Below are positions 28,379 through 37,675 of a stretch of 64,000 nucleotides of DNA, in pieces. Made by a program: the position numbers and the translations under genes. Position 1 is the first letter of the stretch. The number at the start of each line of letters is the position of its first letter. The stretch comes from Streptomyces sp. KL109B (GTDB lineage: Bacteria; Actinomycetota; Actinomycetes; Streptomycetales; Streptomycetaceae): positions 1,178,001 through 1,242,000 of the forward strand of contig NZ_JASERL010000002.1 in the NCBI RefSeq assembly GCF_030766935.1. Reading direction: 5' to 3'. The notes under the pieces were generated by a model. It was not told where the DNA came from. It ran no database searches and worked only from the letters and a program-made list of their open reading frames with translations.

Positions 28379-30502
28379 CTACAGGGCGCCCGCCGCCGCG
28401 TGCCGCGTGCGCCCGACGTCGTACACGCCCGGCACATTGCGCATGGCCCGCATGAGGCCCTGGAGGTGTCCTGCGTCCGGGAGTTGGAGCGTGTACGTGT
28501 GCCGGACGCGGCCCTGGTCGGGCGGGTCGACGGTCGCCGAGATGATGGCGACGCCCTCCAGCGCTATGGCCTCGGTCAGGTCGGCGAGCAGGTGCGGGCG
28601 GCTGAAGGACTCGGCGATGAGGGTCACCCGGTACTCGGCGGCCTCGGCGTCCGCCCAGCGCACACCCACCTCGGCGCGTCCTGCGTCCTTCATGCGCGCC
28701 ACTCCGGAGCAGGCGACGCGGTGCACGGTGACGACTCCGCCGCGTACGGAGAACCCGGTGACCTCGTCCGGCGGTACGGGCGTACAACAGCCCGCGAGCC
28801 GCACCGTGGCGCCCGGCTGGTCGACCACGGCGTTCGCCGTCGAGGGGCGCGCCGAGGGGCCGTTGTACGGGGCTCTGGGCGCCGAGGCGGGCGCGCTCGG
28901 CCCCTCCGGGTGGGTGGCGAGCCAGCGGCGGATGGCGATGCGCGCGGCGGGCGTACGGGCGTGGTCGAGCCAGGCGACGGACGGCTCGGAGGCGGCGGCG
29001 CCCTCGGCCCCCGCCATGAGCAGCTGCACCGTGTCGCCGTCGCCGAGGACCGTACTGAGCGTCGCCAGGCGGCCGTTGACACGCGCGCCGATGCAGGCGT
29101 GCGCGTCCTCGCCGTACTGCGCGTAGGCGGCGTCTACGCAACTGGCGCCCGCGGGGAGGCCGATGGAGCCGCCGTCGGGCCGGAAGACGGTGATCTCGCG
29201 GTCCTGGGCGAGGTCCTCGCGCAGCGTCGACCAGAAGGTGTCGGTGTCCGGCGCGGACTGCTGCCAGTCGAGCAGCCGGTTCAGCCAGCCGGGGCGCGTG
29301 GGGTCGGAGCGCTCGCCCACGGTGTCCAGGTGTTCCTCTGCGGAGGGCGCGTACGGATTGCCGAGCGCCACCACGCCCGCCTCCGCGACCTTGTGCATCT
29401 GGTGCGTACGGATGAGGACTTCGGCGACCTCGCCGTCGCCGCGGGCCACGGCGGTGTGCAGCGACTGGTACAGGTTGAACTTCGGTACGGCGATGAAGTC
29501 CTTGAACTCCGAGACCACCGGCGTGAAACAGGTGTGCAGTTCACCGAGGACTCCGTAGCAGTCCGCGTCCTCGTTCACGAGGACCAGGAGGCGTCCGAAG
29601 TCGGCGCCGCGCAGCTCGCCGCGCTTGCGGCGCACCCGGTGGACGGAGACGAAGTGCCGCGGCCTGATGAGGACTTCGGCACTCAGTCCGGCATCGCGCA
29701 GGACGCCGCGCACCTCGGTCGCGAATCCGGCGAGGGAGTCCTCGGTGCGCTGCGCGTAGGCCGTCATGAGCTCGCGGGTCTGCGTGTGCTCCTCGGGGCG
29801 CAGGATCGCGAACACGAGGTCTTCGAGCTCGGTCTTCAGGGCCTGCACGCCGAGGCGCTCGGCGAGCGGGATCAGGACGTCGCGGGTGACCCTGGCGATC
29901 CGTTCCTGCTTCTCCTGGCGCATGACGCCGAGGGTGCGCATGTTGTGCAGGCGGTCGGCGAGTTTGATCGACATGACGCGCACGTCGTTTCCGGTCGCCA
30001 CCAGCATCTTCCGGAACGTCTCCGGCTCGGCCGCCGCTCCGTAGTCGACCTTCTCCAGCTTGGTGACGCCGTCGACGAGGTAGGCGACCTCCTCGCCGAA
30101 CTCCTCGCGCACCTGGTCGAGCGTGACCTCGGTGTCCTCGACGGTGTCGTGCAGCAGGGAGGCCGTCAGCGTCGTGGTCTCGGCGCCCAGCTCGGCCAGG
30201 ATCAGCGTCACGGCGAGCGGGTGCGTGATGTACGGCTCGCCGCTCTTGCGCATCTGGCCCCGGTGCGAGGACTCGGCCAGTACGTAGGCGCGGTGCAGCG
30301 GGTCCAGAGCGGCGTCGGGGTAGTGCGCGCGGTGGGCCTCCGCCACGTGACCGATCGCGTCGGGGAGGCGGCCGCGGGCGGGGGCGCCCAGGAGTGCGGC
30401 GCGGCCGAGACGGCGCAGGTCGATCCGGGGGCGGCCACGTCGACGATGCGATCCGGGCGTGATCGGCCCCGTATTCGCGGGGTTGGTCGCCTCCGCACTC
30501 AT
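28379..30502 (-). CDS. RelA/SpoT-homologue (ppGpp metabolism), RshA-like
   Basis: The 707-residue protein has the long-RSH layout. The HD hydrolase domain has His94, His118-Asp119 (ASLLHDTVEDT) and IKLADRLHNMRT; then come the synthetase region, TGS (ITVFRPDGGSIGLPAGASCVDAAY), a zinc-finger-like region with GCCTPVP, and a C-terminal ACT domain. The HD residues look intact. In the synthetase domain the block that normally contains the catalytic YDLxGxR is shortened to ADFGRLLVLVNEDADCYG, and EVQIRT reads EVLIRT. S. coelicolor has a second RSH gene, rshA, at this chromosomal position. ATG 30502 follows GGAGG. Confidence 0.92.
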   Translation of the reverse strand: MSAEATNPANTGPITPGSHRRRGRPRIDLRRLGRAALLGAPARGRLPDAIGHVAEAHRAHYPDAALDPLHRAYVLAESSHRGQMRKSGEPYITHPLAVTLILAELGAETTTLTASLLHDTVEDTEVTLDQVREEFGEEVAYLVDGVTKLEKVDYGAAAEPETFRKMLVATGNDVRVMSIKLADRLHNMRTLGVMRQEKQERIARVTRDVLIPLAERLGVQALKTELEDLVFAILRPEEHTQTRELMTAYAQRTEDSLAGFATEVRGVLRDAGLSAEVLIRPRHFVSVHRVRRKRGELRGADFGRLLVLVNEDADCYGVLGELHTCFTPVVSEFKDFIAVPKFNLYQSLHTAVARGDGEVAEVLIRTHQMHKVAEAGVVALGNPYAPSAEEHLDTVGERSDPTRPGWLNRLLDWQQSAPDTDTFWSTLREDLAQDREITVFRPDGGSIGLPAGASCVDAAYAQYGEDAHACIGARVNGRLATLSTVLGDGDTVQLLMAGAEGAAASEPSVAWLDHARTPAARIAIRRWLATHPEGPSAPASAPRAPYNGPSARPSTANAVVDQPGATVRLAGCCTPVPPDEVTGFSVRGGVVTVHRVACSGVARMKDAGRAEVGVRWADAEAAEYRVTLIAESFSRPHLLADLTEAIALEGVAIISATVDPPDQGRVRHTYTLQLPDAGHLQGLMRAMRNVPGVYDVGRTRHAAAGAL

Positions 30503-30641
30503 GAGCACCTCCGGCTTTGTCGACCGGCGGCGGGCTGGCGGCGGCACCCGTCCGGACCGGTGCTTGATGCTACCGAGCCCATCACGTGGCGCAGTCCCGC
30601 TCTCGCCGAGCGTGAAACGGATCACCCATTCGAGCGAAGGT

Positions 30642-31511
30642 TCACTGGTTTACGGTTTCGATCGCAGAGAACCAGTCGGCGTCGATGTCACCCTCAGCGA
30701 CGATCACCGCCGGTCCCGTCATCTCGATCTCGCCGTCCGGACGCTCGGTGATCGTCAGCCTGCCACCGGGCAGATCGATCTCGTACGTGACAGAAGACCC
30801 GGTCACGGCCGGGTCCAGGCCGTCCCTGCGGGCGGCCGCGACGGCCACGGCGCAGGCGCCGGTGCCGCAGGAGCGGGTCTCGCCCGAGCCGCGCTCGTGC
30901 ACGCGCATGGCGACGTGCTTCGGGCCGCGGTCGATGACGAACTCGACGTTCACACCCTCCGGGTACGCGTTCGCCGGAGCGAAGGCGGGTGCGGCGTACA
31001 GGGTGCCCGCGTGCGCGAGGTCGGCCACGAAGGCGACCGCGTGCGGGTTCCCCATGTTCACGTTCGTCGCGGGCCAGGTCCGCTCGTCGACGGTGACCGT
31101 GACGTCGCCCTCGGGGAGCGCCGCCTTGCCCATGCCGACCGTGATCAGGCCTTCCTTGTCGATGTGCACCGTCTTGACGCCGCCTCGGGTGGCCACGGCG
31201 AGGTCGCCCTCGCCGATGTGTCCGGCGTGCTGGAGGTAGCGGGCGAAGACCCGCACTCCGTTGCCGCACATCTCGGCCACCGAGCCGTCGCCGTTGCGGT
31301 AGTCCATGAACCACTCCGCCTCGTCGGCCATGTGCCGCGCCTCGGGGTGGGCGGCGGCGCGCACGACATGGAGCACACCGTCGGCCCCGATGCCGGCCCG
31401 GCGGTCGCACAGGGCGGCGACGGCGGTCGGCGAGAGCGCGATGGCGTTCTCCGGATCCGGGATGATCACGAAGTCGTTCTCGGTCCCGTGACCCTTGAGG
31501 AAGGTCGTCAT
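30642..31511 (-). CDS. dapF: diaminopimelate epimerase
   Basis: DapF interconverts LL- and meso-diaminopimelate for lysine synthesis (Streptomyces peptidoglycan itself uses the LL form). Both catalytic cysteines are present: MCGNGVRVF and SCGTGACAVAVA. Other blocks are KGHGTENDFVI at the start and GNPHAVAFV. The 289-residue length is typical. ATG 31511 is unambiguous. It lies in a leftward series miaB..miaA..dapF with gaps, and is separated from the RSH gene by 139 bp. Confidence 0.97.
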   Translation of the reverse strand: MTTFLKGHGTENDFVIIPDPENAIALSPTAVAALCDRRAGIGADGVLHVVRAAAHPEARHMADEAEWFMDYRNGDGSVAEMCGNGVRVFARYLQHAGHIGEGDLAVATRGGVKTVHIDKEGLITVGMGKAALPEGDVTVTVDERTWPATNVNMGNPHAVAFVADLAHAGTLYAAPAFAPANAYPEGVNVEFVIDRGPKHVAMRVHERGSGETRSCGTGACAVAVAAARRDGLDPAVTGSSVTYEIDLPGGRLTITERPDGEIEMTGPAVIVAEGDIDADWFSAIETVNQ

Positions 31512-31557
31512 TTCTCGATCGTACGAGATGGGTCGGACATCCCGGCCGCCGGTGTGG

Positions 31558-32025
31558 TCAGCGCAACCGTGCGACGCGCCACACCGCGAGCACGGCGACG
31601 GCCGCGACCACGACGACGTACGCGCCCACGACCCGCCAGTCCGGCCAGCTGCCCGAGCCGCGCGGCGGGAGGCCGGGCAGCGTGTAGCCCACCTTGCGGG
31701 CCGCCATCATGCCCCAGCCCGCGGCGCAGGAGCTGATCAGGAGGCCGAGCATGGCCACGACCGCGCCGCCGTCGCCGAACTCGAAGAACAGCGGGAACGC
31801 GAACATCAGGGAGCCGATCGCGGCCAGCATCACGATGGGTGCCAGCTGCCAGATGCGGAGCCTGCGCTGCGGGCGCAGCTCGACCTCGACCTCCTGGGCC
31901 TCGTCCTGCGCGGCGAGCTCGTCCACGCTCGGACCGTCGGCGATCACGCCGTCGGCGGTCGCCTCCGGGCCGTCGGTGCTGAGCTGCTCTCCGCCTGGTG
32001 CGGTGTCACGAGGGCCGGCCTCCAT
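31558..32025 (-). CDS. small membrane protein, function unknown
   Basis: About 155 residues. The N-terminal half is acidic and polar (VDELAAQDEAQEVEVELRPQ). The C-terminal half has three likely membrane helices: IVMLAAIGSLMFAFPLFFEF, AVVAMLGLLISSCAAGWGMM and VVGAYVVVVAAVAVLAVW. A GGGAGG site sits before both a GTG (32031) and this ATG; ten-base spacing slightly favours the ATG. It lies between miaA and dapF, 46 bp upstream of dapF, and is probably cotranscribed. No family is recognised. Confidence 0.75.
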   Translation of the reverse strand: MEAGPRDTAPGGEQLSTDGPEATADGVIADGPSVDELAAQDEAQEVEVELRPQRRLRIWQLAPIVMLAAIGSLMFAFPLFFEFGDGGAVVAMLGLLISSCAAGWGMMAARKVGYTLPGLPPRGSGSWPDWRVVGAYVVVVAAVAVLAVWRVARLR

Positions 32026-32132
32026 CGCCACGCGCCCTCCCACTCCGGACTCCACTGGTCGATCGATGGTCGATGATGGCACGCCCACAGAGGCCGGGAT
32101 GACGAGCGGAGCGTCCCGATGCCATCACGTGA

Positions 32133-33071
32133 TCAGGCTGTAACCGGTCGTTCGACCAACGACATTGCGCGAGCCGGGAGTTCCCCGCGTTCCGCCGCGG
32201 CCCCACTGAGCCAATGCACCCGCGGGTCGCGCCTGAACCACGAGTCCTGGCGGCGCGCGAAGCGCTTGGTGGCGCGGACGGTCTCCGCGCGCGCCTCGTC
32301 CATCGTGCACTCGTCGGCGAGGGCCGAGAGGACCTGCTGGTAGCCGAGGGCCCGGGACGCCGTGCGCCCCTCGCGCAGGCCCTGGCCCTCCAGCGCGCGC
32401 ACTTCGTCGACGAGTCCGGCCTCCCACATGCGGTCCACGCGCGTGGCGATGCGTTCGTCGAGTTCGGGCCGCGCCACGTCCACGCCGATCTGGACGGTGT
32501 CGTAGACGGAGTCGTGTCCCGGCAGGTTGGCGGTGAACGGTTTGCCGGTGATCTCGATGACTTCGAGGGCGCGGACGACGCGCCGCCCGTTGCTCGGCAG
32601 GATCGCCGCGCCCGCCTCCGGGTCGGCGGCGGCGAGGCGCGCGTGCAGGGCGCCGGAGCCGCGCAGCCGGAGCTCGTCCTCCAGGCGGGCCCGGACCTCG
32701 GGGTCGGTGCCGGGGAACTCCATCTTGTCGACGGCGCCCCTTACGTAGAGCCCCGATCCGCCGACGAGGACGGGCCAGCGGCCTGCCGCGAGCAGCCGGT
32801 CGATCTCCGCGCGGGCGAGGCGCTGGTACTCGGCGACGCTGGCGGCCTCGGTGACGTCCCAGATGTCCAGGAGGTGGTGCGGCACGCCGTCGCGCTCCTC
32901 GGGCGTCAGTTTCGCGGTGCCGATGTCCATCCCCCGGTACAACTGCATCGAGTCGGCGTTGACCACCTCGCCGCCGAGTTCCTTGGCGAGGAAGACGCCG
33001 AGATCTGACTTTCCTGCCGCGGTCGGCCCGACGACGGCGATGACCCGCGGGGCGGGAGCTGCGCTACTCAC
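32133..33071 (-). CDS. miaA: tRNA dimethylallyltransferase
   Basis: MiaA transfers a dimethylallyl group to A37 of tRNAs that read codons starting with U. The P-loop GPTAAGKSDL, NADSMQLYRGMDIGTAKL (tRNA/DMAPP site), PVLVGGSGLY, and ASRALGYQQV near the C-terminus are all diagnostic. It has 312 residues from the GTG at 33071. The next enzyme acting on the same base, MiaB, is encoded 1.5 kb upstream on the same strand. Confidence 0.97.
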   Translation of the reverse strand: MSSAAPAPRVIAVVGPTAAGKSDLGVFLAKELGGEVVNADSMQLYRGMDIGTAKLTPEERDGVPHHLLDIWDVTEAASVAEYQRLARAEIDRLLAAGRWPVLVGGSGLYVRGAVDKMEFPGTDPEVRARLEDELRLRGSGALHARLAAADPEAGAAILPSNGRRVVRALEVIEITGKPFTANLPGHDSVYDTVQIGVDVARPELDERIATRVDRMWEAGLVDEVRALEGQGLREGRTASRALGYQQVLSALADECTMDEARAETVRATKRFARRQDSWFRRDPRVHWLSGAAAERGELPARAMSLVERPVTA

Positions 33072-33253
33072 CGCCCCAGTCTCGCAAACCCGGACGCCTG
33101 TTCACGAATGAGCTACGTGACGCCACAGGTTCGGGTTCGTTGCCTGTTGCGAGGTTCCAGCCGCCGGATTCAAGGACCGGCGCCCCGGTCGCCGCAATGA
33201 GACGCACCGGGTAGGGCGGGATTTCGCCCACACGAGTAACGTATGGAGTTGAA

Positions 33254-33538
33254 ATGGGCGTGTTTTCCAGGTTTCGTCGGAAGGCCAGCGAAGCGGGCGA
33301 GGTGTCAACCACCGAGGCACAGGGCTCCACTCTGACGGCCGCTCCGGAGACGGAGGACGCCGAGGGTTCCGGTGAGGCCACCGAGGCCGCCACGGCGGAG
33401 CAGGAGGCCACGGAGGCCGCTGCCGAGGGCGCGACGGCGGAGGCCGCCGCCCCGGAGGCGGAGAGCGTGGAGATCCCGAAGCAGCAGTCCGCGGAGCAGG
33501 CCGCCGACAACGAGGCCGGCGAGGGCGTCCGCAAGTAG
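33254..33538 (+). CDS. small acidic Ala/Glu-rich protein
   Basis: This 94-residue protein starts MGVFSRFRRKASEAGE and continues as an Ala/Glu/Thr-rich low-complexity acidic chain ending in GEGVRK. It is probably disordered apart from an N-terminal amphipathic basic segment that could touch membrane. It is the first of two small rightward genes, 36 bp before the MT0933-like gene. No function can be assigned. Confidence 0.6.
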   Translation: MGVFSRFRRKASEAGEVSTTEAQGSTLTAAPETEDAEGSGEATEAATAEQEATEAAAEGATAEAAAPEAESVEIPKQQSAEQAADNEAGEGVRK

Positions 33539-33574
33539 CTCCCACGGGAGCTCTGGGCAACAGAAGGTGCAGTC

Positions 33575-33868
33575 ATGGGCTTCCTGGACTCTTTGAAAGC
33601 CAAGCTCGGCCCCGCCAAGGGCAAGGTCTCCGACCTCGCGCAGCAGCACGGGGACAAGATCGACCAGGGCTTGGACAAGGCCGGCAAGATGGTCGACGAG
33701 AAGACCAAGGGCAAGTACAGCGACAAGATCCAGATGGGCACGGACAAGGCGAAGGACGCCGTCGACCGGATGTCCGCGTCGGACGGCAAGAGTCCCAAGG
33801 ACAGCGACGGCGGGGACACCCCACCGTCGCCGTGTGTGCCGCGTTACGTCCAAGAAGCCACGAAGTAG
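33575..33868 (+). CDS. MT0933/Rv0909-like antitoxin-family small protein
   Basis: MGFLDSLKAKLGPAKGKVSDLAQQHGDKIDQGLDKAGKMVDEKTKGKYSDKI is typical of the lysine-rich helical family named after mycobacterial antitoxin Rv0909. Many Streptomyces copies have no partner toxin, and none is visible here: the upstream small gene is an acidic disordered protein. The last 15 residues (PPSPCVPRYVQEATK) extend past the usual family end and overlap the 3' end of the converging gene by 25 bp, suggesting loss of an earlier stop. It has 97 residues. Confidence 0.75.
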   Translation: MGFLDSLKAKLGPAKGKVSDLAQQHGDKIDQGLDKAGKMVDEKTKGKYSDKIQMGTDKAKDAVDRMSASDGKSPKDSDGGDTPPSPCVPRYVQEATK

Positions 33869-34530
33869 CCCACTCCGTAGGGCGCGTCCTCGTACAGGAG
33901 GCGGCCCGTGCCGTCACGCTTGTCCCAGGCGGCGCTGAGGAGTTGCCAGGGGGCGCGGCCGGAGATCTTCAGTTCGCGGGCGAGGTCGGCGTCGAGGTTC
34001 GCGAGCGTGCCGTCGGCGTCGAGGTCGCGCAGGGCGGCGCCGATGGCGGCGTCCACGCCCGCTGCGCGCTCGTCCAGATAGCCGGGGGCCTTGAGCGTGC
34101 GGCAGGCCGTGCCGTCGCCCATGACGAGGAGCGCCACGCGCTCCGCTCCCCCCTCGGACGGGTCGAACGCCGGGCCGTCGCCCGTCACCTCGTAGCCGCG
34201 TACGTCGCCGGTCCATCCGGCGCGCGCGAGCAGCCACGCGCCTACGGAGAGGGACGGCGGCAGCGTCGCCTCAGTGGCGTCGGACGGGGCGCCCAGGTGC
34301 ACGTCGAGGTCGACGCCGAAGGGGCGGAAGGTGCCGCGGGCGCCCGGCTCGTGGACGGTCGCACGCGGGCCCTCGCCGATGACGCACACCAGGTCGGGCT
34401 CCGCCGCGAGCAGCGCCGCGAGCGCCTCGTCGCAGGCCGCGCGCGCGGCGTCCAGTTCGGGCGCCGCGCCCGCGGCGACCTCGGGCACGAGCAGGGGCGG
34501 GCACGGGCAGGCGGCAGCGGCGACAAGCAT
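33844..34530 (-). CDS. class III extradiol dioxygenase-like (LigB/MEMO fold) protein
   Basis: This 228-residue protein starts MLVAAAACPCPPLLVPEVAAG and carries VCVIGEGPRATVHEPGARGTFRPFGVDL, matching a conserved actinobacterial family related to the catalytic subunit of class III extradiol dioxygenases. The metal-ligand His pair of true dioxygenases is not clearly present (CPCPPLL at the N-terminus has no His), so a non-dioxygenase role is likely. It lies 46 bp downstream of miaB on the same strand, so the two may be cotranscribed. The 3' end overlaps the antitoxin-like gene. Confidence 0.75.
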   Translation of the reverse strand: MLVAAAACPCPPLLVPEVAAGAAPELDAARAACDEALAALLAAEPDLVCVIGEGPRATVHEPGARGTFRPFGVDLDVHLGAPSDATEATLPPSLSVGAWLLARAGWTGDVRGYEVTGDGPAFDPSEGGAERVALLVMGDGTACRTLKAPGYLDERAAGVDAAIGAALRDLDADGTLANLDADLARELKISGRAPWQLLSAAWDKRDGTGRLLYEDAPYGVGYFVASWT

Positions 34531-34576
34531 GATCGACAGCCTAACCGGTCGGCCGGCCCGTGAACCGCCCCGTAGG

Positions 34577-36100
34577 TCAGTCGACGGCGCAGCCGCCGGT
34601 GACCGCGGGCAGCGGTTCGGGGACGCCGACCTGCGGGAGGCCGAGGAGCACGCCCTGCTTCTTGTCCTGCTCCTCCTGGTTGCGCTTCTCCCAGGCGTCG
34701 CCCGCGCGCGTGCGGCGCACGTCCCGGACCTCGCCCTCGGCGAGCAGGTGGTGCGGGGCGGCGTACGTGATCTCGACGGTCACGACGTCGCCGGGGCGCA
34801 CCTCGGCCTCGGGCTTGGTGAAGTGCACGAGGCGGTTGTCGGGGGCGCGGCCGGAGAGGCGGTGGGTGGAGCCGTTCTTGCGGCCCTCGCCCTCGGCGAC
34901 CATGAGGTCCACGGTGCGGCCGATCTGCTTCTTGTTCTCCTCCCAGGAGATCTCCTCCTGGAGGGCGACGAGGCGCTCGTAGCGGGCCTGCACGACCTCC
35001 TTGGGGATCTGGCCCTCCATGGTCGCGGCCGGGGTTCCGGGGCGCTTGGAGTACTGGAAGGTGAAGGCCTGCGCGAAGCGGGCCTCGCGCACGACGTGCA
35101 TCGTCTGCTCGAAGTCCTCCTCGGTCTCGCCGGGGAAGCCCACGATGATGTCGGTCGTGATGGCCGCGTGCGGCATGGCCTCGCGGACCTTCTTGATGAT
35201 GCCCAGGAACCGCTCCTGACGGTACGAGCGGCGCATCGCCTTCAGGACCGTGTCCGAACCGGACTGCAGCGGCATGTGGAGCTGCGGCATCACGTTCGGC
35301 GTCTCGGCCATGGCGGCGATCACGTCGTCCGTGAAGTCGCGCGGGTGCGGGGACGTGAAGCGGACGCGCTCCAGGCCGTCGATGTCGCCGCAGGCGCGCA
35401 GCAGCTTGCTGAAGGCCTCGCGGTCGCCGATGTCGCTCCCGTAGGCGTTCACGTTCTGGCCGAGCAGCGTGATCTCGGAGACGCCCTCGCCGACCAGGGC
35501 CTCGATCTCGGCGAGGATGTCGCCGGTCCTGCGGTCCTTCTCCTTGCCGCGCAGCGCCGGGACGATGCAGAAGGTGCAGGTGTTGTTGCAGCCGACCGAG
35601 ATCGACACCCAGGCCGCGTACGCGCTCTCGCGGCGGGTGGGGAGCGTGGAGGGGAAGGCCTCCAGGGACTCGGCGATCTCGACCTGCGCCTCCTCCTGGA
35701 CGCGGGCGCGCTCCAGGAGGACGGGCAGCTTGCCGATGTTGTGCGTGCCGAAGACGACGTCCACCCAGGGCGCCTTCTTCACGATGGTGTCGCGGTCCTT
35801 CTGGGCGAGGCAGCCGCCCACGGCGATCTGCATGCCCGGACGCGCCGCCTTCTTGGGGGCGAGGTGGCCGAGGTTGCCGTAGAGCTTGTTGTCAGCGTTC
35901 TCCCGTACCGCGCACGTGTTGAAGACCACGACGTCGGCGTCGCCGTCGGAGCCTTCGGGGGCGCGCACGTAACCCGCGCCCTCCAGGAGACCCGACAAGC
36001 GCTCGGAGTCGTGGACGTTCATCTGGCACCCGTAGGTGCGTACTTCGTATGTCTTGGGTGAACGGTCGTCCACGGCCGGACGCGGGTCGCTGCTGCTCAT
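34577..36100 (-). CDS. miaB: tRNA-2-methylthio-N6-dimethylallyladenosine synthase
   Basis: MiaB is a radical-SAM methylthiotransferase acting on the base modified by MiaA. The N-terminal UPF0004 domain has the three cluster cysteines ([17 protein letters not shown] and VGGCLAQ). The radical-SAM motif [11 protein letters not shown] and a C-terminal TRAM domain ([23 protein letters not shown]) follow. It is 507 residues from ATG 36100; a second ATG two codons earlier is equally possible. The C-terminus ends VTGGCAVD. Confidence 0.97.
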   Translation of the reverse strand: MSSSDPRPAVDDRSPKTYEVRTYGCQMNVHDSERLSGLLEGAGYVRAPEGSDGDADVVVFNTCAVRENADNKLYGNLGHLAPKKAARPGMQIAVGGCLAQKDRDTIVKKAPWVDVVFGTHNIGKLPVLLERARVQEEAQVEIAESLEAFPSTLPTRRESAYAAWVSISVGCNNTCTFCIVPALRGKEKDRRTGDILAEIEALVGEGVSEITLLGQNVNAYGSDIGDREAFSKLLRACGDIDGLERVRFTSPHPRDFTDDVIAAMAETPNVMPQLHMPLQSGSDTVLKAMRRSYRQERFLGIIKKVREAMPHAAITTDIIVGFPGETEEDFEQTMHVVREARFAQAFTFQYSKRPGTPAATMEGQIPKEVVQARYERLVALQEEISWEENKKQIGRTVDLMVAEGEGRKNGSTHRLSGRAPDNRLVHFTKPEAEVRPGDVVTVEITYAAPHHLLAEGEVRDVRRTRAGDAWEKRNQEEQDKKQGVLLGLPQVGVPEPLPAVTGGCAVD

Positions 36101-36150
36101 AACCATCAAGGGTATGGGGTTCGCGGAGTGGTCATGTGCCGCCTTCGGGA

Positions 36151-37217
36151 CTACGCCCGCTCCGCCGTGCTCGTCCCCACCGTCGGCGGCAGCGCCACCC
36201 CCCGCTCCCCCGCCGCCTCGGTCAGCCGCTGCCACACCTTGGGGGCGAGCGGTATCCCGTGCTCGGCGCGCTCCCGTGCCGTCGCCGCGCCGCGCTCGCC
36301 GGGGTAGTGCGCGCCGTCCGCGGCGGGGAGGCCCTTGAGGGTGCTCAGGGTGGCGTCCACGTCCGCCAGGAAGCCGTCCGTGGCGCCGCCGAAGGCCGCC
36401 GGGTCCACGGCGATGAGGAGGGCGCTCTGGCGGTGCTCGCGGCCCGCCGGGTCGTCCCAGTGGAAGGCCGTGAGGATCGGGGCGCCGACCATGACGCTGG
36501 TGAGGAGCTCGAAGGCCAGGGACATGCCCGAACCCTTGGCGCCGCCCAGCGGGAGCGGCAGCGCCGCCCGCTCCGGGTCGGTGGTCGGGGTGCCGTCCGC
36601 GGTGGCGGCGGCGACCTCGGGCAGCGGCGTCCCGGCGGCCTTCGCCTGGCGGATCTTCCCCAGGGCGATGGTCGCCGTGGCCATGTCGAGGAGCAGCGGC
36701 GCGTGCTCCCGCGCGGGGACGGCGACGGCGAGCGGACTGGTGGCGACGGCCCGGCCCTTGGCGCCGGTGTAGCCCATGTTCGGCATGCCGGCGACGAAGC
36801 CGATGCCGACCAGACCCGCCTCGGCGATCTTCGCCACGTAGTAGCCGATGGCCCCGGTGTGCACGGTGGTGCGCACGCCTACGGAGGCGATGCCGTACGT
36901 CTTCGCGCGCGTGGCCGCCTCCTCGGCCGCGGCGGTCATGGCGACGGGGCCCGGCGCCCGGGCGGCGTCGAGGACGGCGGCGGCCGGGGTGGTCGAGGTG
37001 ATCTTCATGTCGGGGCGGCGTTGGCGACGCCCTTGGCGAGCAGGCCGAGATACGGGGGCACGCGCGCGATGCCGTGCGATTCGACGCCGCGCCGGGCAGC
37101 CCAGACGAAGACGTCGGCCGTGGTGGCGGCGTGCTCGGCGCTCAGTCCGCCCTTCTCCAGGAGGGCGGCGGCGAAGGCGCGGAGGTCGTCGGGGGCGACC
37201 AAGGTCCTTTCTGGCAT
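36151..37217 (-). pseudogene. malate/L-lactate dehydrogenase (Ldh_2 / YlbC type), one-base frameshift
   Basis: From ATG 37217 (AAGGA eight bases upstream) the protein reads [19 protein letters not shown] and [19 protein letters not shown], the N-terminal domain of this NAD(P)-dependent 2-hydroxyacid dehydrogenase family. After AKGVANAAP a stop appears near 37007. The continuation [23 protein letters not shown] and [46 protein letters not shown] is in another frame and runs to 36151. One missing C in the run coding for Ala-Pro (near 37010-37014) explains the break. Translation of the second part alone would lack the start of the fold. It is either inactive or a miscounted homopolymer. Confidence 0.85.
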
Positions 37218-37266
37218 GGGGCGCATCCTTAGGGGGCCTGGGGAGAGATCCTGAGCGGTCCTTGGC

Positions 37267-37605
37267 TCAGCGGCTGACGAGCACGTCCACCACGGCCGTG
37301 GTGCCGGACGCGACCGCCTTCAGCGCCCGTGCGAGCCCGGCGCGCAGCGCGGCGACGGAGCCGATGGACTGGCCCACCAGCATGGCGTCGTGGACGTCCT
37401 CCTGGTCGAGGACGGCGACGACGTCGCCGGGGAAGTCCTGGCCGTCGGACTCGGCCATGGACGAATCGGACCCGCCGAAGCCGCGCAGGTCCACCGTGGG
37501 GACGGTGAACTCCTCGCGGAGTGCCGCGACTTGCTGCCACCAGGCGGCGTGGTGGCAGCCGGAGCCGTGCACGAACAGGATCGGCGGCCCGGCACTCCTG
37601 GAAAC
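37267..37605 (-). pseudogene. alpha/beta hydrolase fragment
   Basis: About 110 residues match the first half of an alpha/beta hydrolase: PPILFVHGSGCHHAAWWQQVAALREEF (oxyanion HG), VDLRGFGGSD and the nucleophile elbow MLVGQSIGSVAALR. The frame then ends in SGTTAVVDVLVSR and stops, so the lid and the catalytic Asp and His are missing. No start codon is found in frame near the beginning; the upstream sequence is an 18-bp tandem repeat. It is a remnant truncated at both ends. Confidence 0.8.
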
Positions 37606-37615
37606 AACACAGCAG

Positions 37616-37675
37616 GTCGGTCGGGTCAGCCCGGTCGGTCGGGTCAGCCGAGTCGGTCGAGTCAGCCGGGTCAGT
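37616..37675. repeat. 18-bp tandem repeat, about three copies
   Basis: GTCGGGTCAGCCCGGTCG is repeated with one or two changes per copy, between the hydrolase fragment and the VOC fragment. It may mark the breakpoint of the rearrangement that truncated both. Confidence 0.75.

Noticed and set aside
25152..29126. A 1,324-codon + strand frame across hflX, the M1 peptidase and the RSH gene
   Set aside because: It spans three well-supported opposite-strand genes and contains no recognisable domain.
33844..34530. True extradiol dioxygenase call
   Set aside because: The characteristic His metal ligands at the N-terminus are not evident, so only fold-level similarity is claimed.
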